From Candidatus Glassiibacteriota bacterium (GTDB taxonomy: Bacteria; Gemmatimonadota; Glassbacteria; GWA2-58-10), in NCBI GenBank assembly GCA_030604975.1, contig JAUVUV010000089.1, positions 1 through 7,893 on the forward strand: a stretch of DNA of 7,893 nt, written 5' to 3'. Shown piece after piece: positions 4,514 through 7,893 of the stretch. The translations under genes and the position numbers were made by a program. Each line of letters begins with the position of its first letter. The first letter of the stretch is position 1. Below the pieces are notes generated by a model, which was not told the DNA's origin, made no database searches, and saw only the letters and a list, made by a program, of their open reading frames with translations.

Positions 4514-6088
4514 TTAAAGCCCGTCCCAATCCTTGATCTGCTTGTTGATAAATTTTTCCACCTCGGTGAGCTGCTTGCCCTCGTTTGAACTGACAAAGGT
4601 GAATGCTTTTCCAGCGGCGCCCATTCTGCCCGTGCGGCCCACCCGGTGCACGTAATCCTCCGGATTTTCCGGGATATCGTAGTTGATCACGTGACTGATT
4701 CCGGTAATATCGAGCCCGCGAGCAGCCACATCCGTGGCCACGAGATGTTCGATTTTACAGGTGCGGAAATCGTCCATTATCCGTTCACGCATGTTCTGGG
4801 TCAAGTCGCTGTGGATGCAGCGCGTCTTGAACCCGAGCCTGTGAAGCCTGAGTGCCACAGAATCGCTCATTTTCTTGGTATTGGTGAAAATAAGCGACTG
4901 TGTGGGTTTCTGGTTTTCGAGAAGGCGGACGAGTGTGTTCAGTTTATTACGCCTGTCCACAGGGATATAGCGCTGCCAGATAGATTCCACCGTAATCTCA
5001 TCCCTGCTCAAATAGAGCGGCACCGGGTCTTTCATGTACTGTTTGCTCAGGTCCTCCACTTCCTTGTTCAGGGTGGCGGAAAGAAGCATCACCTGGCGCT
5101 CTTGCGGGCAGGCCTTGATAATCTTGATAATATCCTGTCTGAAACCGATATCGAACATGCGGTCGGCCTCATCCAGAACAAGGATTTTCAATCCCGATAG
5201 GTCGAGCTTGCGGTTGGAAATATGGTCCAGAAGCCTGCCGGGTGTGCCGACCACGATCTGCGCACCCTTTTTCAGGCGCTCGATTTCCCGACTTACCGAG
5301 GTACCCCCGTAAAGGCTCAGGACTTTGAAATCCAGGGTGCGGCCAAACCGCATTGCCTCCCAGGACACCTGGCGGCATAGTTCGCGTGTAGGAACGACCA
5401 TCAGCGCCTGCACTGCGCTGGATGAGTTATCCAGGCGTTCGAAAATCGGCATCAGGAAAGCCACTGTCTTGCCGGTGCCGGTTTTCGCCTGGCCCAGCAG
5501 GTCCCTGCCCCGCAGCGCAACGGGGATGAATGCTTTCTGGATATCGGTAGGCATGCGGAAACGGTTGGCCGCCAGGGTCATTACGATCCTGTCCGAAAGC
5601 CCCAGGGGCCGGAACTCGTTGTTGCGAAACTCCTCACTTGATTCGTCTATCGACAAAAGTTCAGGAAAGTCTATCCGCTGGAGCCTTCCTCCAAGGTCTT
5701 TTCTTTTTTTCCTTGGTTTGCCTTTACGCCTCGGACTTCCAGTTCTTCCATCAAAACCGGTTTTTCCCCTGGGTTCGGCTGCAGAGCGTTCTCTTTTGCC
5801 CTGTCGCTTTTGGCCTTGTTTTGGGTAACTCTCTCTTTCAGACTCCCTTTTCTCACCTGAATCGGATACCCGCCGGGAAGCCTGATCGCTCATTTCCGTC
5901 CCTCTCGACCTGGGATGATACCTGCCTTTGCCGCGCCTGCGCTGCCGGTTGCCCTTTCTATCCCTGGGCTGAGAGGGCCTGTGTTCCTTTCCTTCAGGCT
6001 TTTCGCCGGATGATGACTCACCGGTTGCGGCTGCCTGAGGTTTTCCTTTATCCTGTATAAATCCTTTCAACCTGCTGAATACCTTCAA
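4514..6088 (-). CDS. DEAD-box ATP-dependent RNA helicase with basic N-terminal extension
   Basis: This 524-residue protein unwinds RNA or remodels RNA-protein complexes using ATP. All core motifs are present in order: Q motif PTDIQK (180-185) with upstream Phe159, motif I AKTGTGKT (201-208), Ia PTRELCRQ (233-240), GG (261-262), Ib TPGRLLDH (282-289), II DEAD (306-309), III SAT (337-339), IV LIFTNTK (399-405), V ATDVAARGLD (451-460) and VI HRVGRTGR (481-488). The RecA pair resembles RhlB/RhlE-type helicases, but no closer name is safe. Residues from about 10 to 135 form a low-complexity, Lys/Arg/Gly/Ser/Glu-rich, probably disordered extension likely to bind RNA. Such basic tails more often lie at the C-terminus, and this protein ends soon after the core. 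The start is TTG at 6086-6088, supported by AAGGGA seven bases upstream (complement of 6096-6101). Met66 is an alternative start inside the tail. Confidence 0.95.
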   Translation of the reverse strand: MKVFSRLKGFIQDKGKPQAAATGESSSGEKPEGKEHRPSQPRDRKGNRQRRRGKGRYHPRSRGTEMSDQASRRVSDSGEKRESERESYPKQGQKRQGKRERSAAEPRGKTGFDGRTGSPRRKGKPRKKRKDLGGRLQRIDFPELLSIDESSEEFRNNEFRPLGLSDRIVMTLAANRFRMPTDIQKAFIPVALRGRDLLGQAKTGTGKTVAFLMPIFERLDNSSSAVQALMVVPTRELCRQVSWEAMRFGRTLDFKVLSLYGGTSVSREIERLKKGAQIVVGTPGRLLDHISNRKLDLSGLKILVLDEADRMFDIGFRQDIIKIIKACPQERQVMLLSATLNKEVEDLSKQYMKDPVPLYLSRDEITVESIWQRYIPVDRRNKLNTLVRLLENQKPTQSLIFTNTKKMSDSVALRLHRLGFKTRCIHSDLTQNMRERIMDDFRTCKIEHLVATDVAARGLDITGISHVINYDIPENPEDYVHRVGRTGRMGAAGKAFTFVSSNEGKQLTEVEKFINKQIKDWDGL

Positions 6089-6298
6089 TCCCTGTTCCCT
6101 TCTGCTTGATTCGGGTTAATCCTGTGGACAGCTTTCTTGTAGCGTTAGAACACATAACAGATGAACAATATAATTGGTTTTGTCAAAAGAGAATCCGTTT
6201 TTTTTAATCTACAGTGAAAAGTCAGGTTGCGCGGTTGACAGAAGATTGACACAAGCGTAGATTTTTCTGGTCACGAGCTAACTTTTCAGGCGGCCAGG
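6089..6298. other. Divergent intergenic region between the helicase and uup genes
   Basis: These 210 bp hold a strong rightward promoter, listed separately. In the leftward direction a TTGACA (complement of 6181-6186) could be a -35 box for the helicase gene, but no good -10 lies 16-18 bp from it. The nearby TATATT (complement of 6168-6173) is too close to pair with it. The helicase leader would be long, which is common for helicase genes regulated after transcription, but I see no clear leader structure. An eight-T run lies at about 6198-6205. Confidence 0.5.
6235..6263 (+). promoter_or_regulatory. Sigma70-like promoter of the ABC-F gene
   Basis: A perfect TTGACA (6235-6240) is followed after exactly 17 bp by TAGATT (6258-6263), which matches four of six -10 bases. 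The expected start is near 6270, so the leader to the ATG at 6299 is only about 30 nt. A second TTGACA at 6246-6251 lies within the spacer and has no matching -10. Confidence 0.65.
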
Positions 6299-7893
6299 AT
6301 GCAGGTACTGAAAGCAGAAAATATCACTCACGATTACGGCTTACGGCCGCTTTTCGAGGGGTTGGAGCTGGTGCTCGAGGAGGGCGAAAAAGTAGGCCTG
6401 GTGGGACCGAACGGCTGCGGCAAGTCCACGTTGATACGCATACTCGACGGGATCGAAGTGCCGCTTGGGGGCACGGTGACTTTTACCAGGAAAGTGAAAA
6501 CCGCCTTTCTGGCCCAGGAGCCTCGATTTCGCCCCGGGACCAGTATTTACGGGGCACTCGAAGAAGGCCTGGCGGACCTGGCAGAGCTCAAGGAAGAATA
6601 CGAACAGGTCACGGTAAAACTGAAGAAAAAACTCGACCGGACACTTCGCGCAGAGCTTACCGCCCGGGCCCAGAAACTCCACGACACTCTGGATACTGCC
6701 AGCGCCTGGGACATTCGGCCGCGCATCGAGGAGATGGTCACCCGGCTGCGGCTGCCTGAGCCTGAAACTCTTCTCGACAACCAGTCCGGCGGTACAGTCA
6801 AGCGAGTGGCCCTGGGACAGGGGCTGCTCTGCCGCCCCGACATCCTCTTCCTGGACGAGCCGACAAACCACCTCGATACCGAAACCGTGGTCTGGCTCGA
6901 AAAATGGCTTCAGAACTACAGGGGCACCCTTATTCTTATCACCCACGACCGCTATTTCCTCGAGTCCGTAGTTGACCGGATAGCCGAAATCTCCTGCGGC
7001 AGGCTGCAGAACTATCCCGGCAACTACAGCGCCTATCTCGAAGCCAAGAAAAAGCAATGGGAGCTTGCAAAGCGGGCCGATGAAAAACGCTTGAAAATCT
7101 TGGTGCGCGAGATCGCATGGCTCAAGAGCGGGATAAAAGCGCGCACTACAAAGCAGAAAGCGCGGATCCAGCGGATCATGAGACTGGCGAGCGTAAAGTC
7201 CGCCAAAAGGGACAAACCAGTACAACTTCTATTCGATCCTAAAAAAAGGCTTGGCCACACGATTCTCATGGCCCACCGGCTGCACAAGTCTTTCGGAGGA
7301 CGCAAGTTTATCGATGATTTCTCCTTCGAACTCCTGGGCAAGGAGCGTATCGGGATTATCGGGCCGAACGGCTGCGGGAAAACCACCCTGATCAGGATGC
7401 TGATCGGCGAGCTGGAACCGGATTCAGGCTACGTGAAAGAGGGTGTGAACACGAAGATCGCCTATTTCGACCAGACTCGGGAGCAGCTCGACCCCAAGGC
7501 CACGATCTGGGACTCTGTCGCCCCGGGTGGAGACCACGTGCTGGTGAGCAGCCAGCGCCTGCACAAGAAAGCATTCCTCGAAAGTTTCCTCGTCCCGGCA
7601 GCGATCCACCGCGTCAGAGTGGAGCTGCTCAGCGGCGGTGAGCGAAACCGGCTGTTGCTTGCCAGGCTGATGCTCGCCGGGGCGAATGTGCTCATGTTGG
7701 ATGAGCCCACCAACGACCTGGACCTTCAAACTCTTGAGGTACTCGAGGAGCAGCTTAAAAGTTTCCATGGCTCGCTGATCATGGTCACCCACGACCGCTA
7801 CTTTCTTGACCGGGTCGCCGAGGAACTGTACGCTTTCGAGGGCGAGGGCCGGATTCGCCACTATCCCGGTAACTACAGCTATTACTTGCAGTG
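6299..7893 (+). CDS. uup: ABC-F ATPase, Uup type (3' end cut by the window)
   Basis: The frame is open from ATG 6299 to the window edge and encodes 531 residues with no stop. ABC-F proteins are soluble twin ATPases. Uup acts at the ribosome and influences branched-DNA processing and transposon excision in Escherichia coli. NBD1 has Walker A GPNGCGKST (36-44), Q-loop Gln73, signature NQSGG (161-165), Walker B ILFLDEPTNHLD (182-193) and ITHDR (214-218). The linker (about 240-310) carries YPGNYSAYL and WLKSGIKART, typical of Uup. NBD2 has GPNGCGKTT (355-363), YFDQ (389-392), LLSGGERNRLLLARL (443-457), LMLDEPTNDLD (465-475) and VTHDR (496-500). NQSGG replaces the usual LSGG in NBD1. The Uup C-terminal coiled-coil DNA-binding domain would lie beyond the edge and cannot be assessed. 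Only a weak CAGG ribosome-binding site (6287-6290) precedes the ATG, but the protein starts as relatives do. Confidence 0.9.
   Translation, partial: MQVLKAENITHDYGLRPLFEGLELVLEEGEKVGLVGPNGCGKSTLIRILDGIEVPLGGTVTFTRKVKTAFLAQEPRFRPGTSIYGALEEGLADLAELKEEYEQVTVKLKKKLDRTLRAELTARAQKLHDTLDTASAWDIRPRIEEMVTRLRLPEPETLLDNQSGGTVKRVALGQGLLCRPDILFLDEPTNHLDTETVVWLEKWLQNYRGTLILITHDRYFLESVVDRIAEISCGRLQNYPGNYSAYLEAKKKQWELAKRADEKRLKILVREIAWLKSGIKARTTKQKARIQRIMRLASVKSAKRDKPVQLLFDPKKRLGHTILMAHRLHKSFGGRKFIDDFSFELLGKERIGIIGPNGCGKTTLIRMLIGELEPDSGYVKEGVNTKIAYFDQTREQLDPKATIWDSVAPGGDHVLVSSQRLHKKAFLESFLVPAAIHRVRVELLSGGERNRLLLARLMLAGANVLMLDEPTNDLDLQTLEVLEEQLKSFHGSLIMVTHDRYFLDRVAEELYAFEGEGRIRHYPGNYSYYLQ

Noticed and set aside
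4646..5200. 184-codon plus-strand frame
   Set aside because: It is antisense to the DEAD-box helicase core, which carries every conserved motif.
6341..7225. Long open frame of 294 codons on the minus strand
   Set aside because: It is fully antisense to the ABC-F gene, whose motifs are unmistakable. The predicted protein shows no recognisable domain, and such long antisense frames are common in GC-rich coding DNA.
7424..7861. 145-codon minus-strand frame
   Set aside because: It is antisense to the second ATPase domain of the ABC-F gene and shows no independent signal.
1..7893. CRISPR array, transposase, phage or toxin-antitoxin genes
   Set aside because: No regular direct repeats with spacers are visible, and no reading frame resembles these families.

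Overview
This is bacterial chromosomal DNA with a mid-range to slightly high GC content. It holds five protein genes, one of them cut by the right edge, with well-formed ribosome-binding sites and sigma70-like promoters. Lineage cannot be fixed from the sequence. A Tat-exported xylose-isomerase-like TIM-barrel protein beside an MttB-family methyltransferase is a combination I associate with environmental Planctomycetes, Verrucomicrobia or Latescibacterota-like FCB bacteria. That is a low-confidence inference. Two of the five genes start with TTG.

Layout. 1-257 is non-coding and contains a REP-like palindrome (86-113). 258-1739 (minus) encodes a non-pyrrolysine MttB-superfamily methyltransferase. 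1740-2051 is a divergent intergenic region with a good promoter for the rightward genes and several small inverted repeats. 2052-2990 (plus) encodes a Tat-signal sugar phosphate isomerase/epimerase-like protein. It is followed after 21 nt by 3012-4193 (plus), an RlmI-type 23S rRNA cytosine methyltransferase, so the two probably form an operon. 4194-4513 separates two convergent genes. It holds a perfect 18-bp bidirectional terminator and then a compact cloverleaf-like element: a G/C-rich outer stem closing three back-to-back hairpins. 4514-6088 (minus) encodes a DEAD-box RNA helicase with a long basic, disordered N-terminal extension. 6089-6298 is a second divergent intergenic region with a consensus-like promoter. 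6299 to the right edge encodes the first 531 residues of a Uup-type ABC-F ATPase. It has no stop codon inside the window and is open at the 3' end.

How the genes relate. Three genes (rlmI, the DEAD-box helicase and the ABC-F protein) concern RNA or the ribosome, but they lie in separate transcription units. The two metabolic genes (the MttB-like methyltransferase and the TIM-barrel protein) are divergent. No corrinoid protein or reductive activase is visible beside the methyltransferase. I see no defence system, CRISPR array, transposase or phage gene. The feature least explained by known families is the cloverleaf-like element at about 4318-4403.
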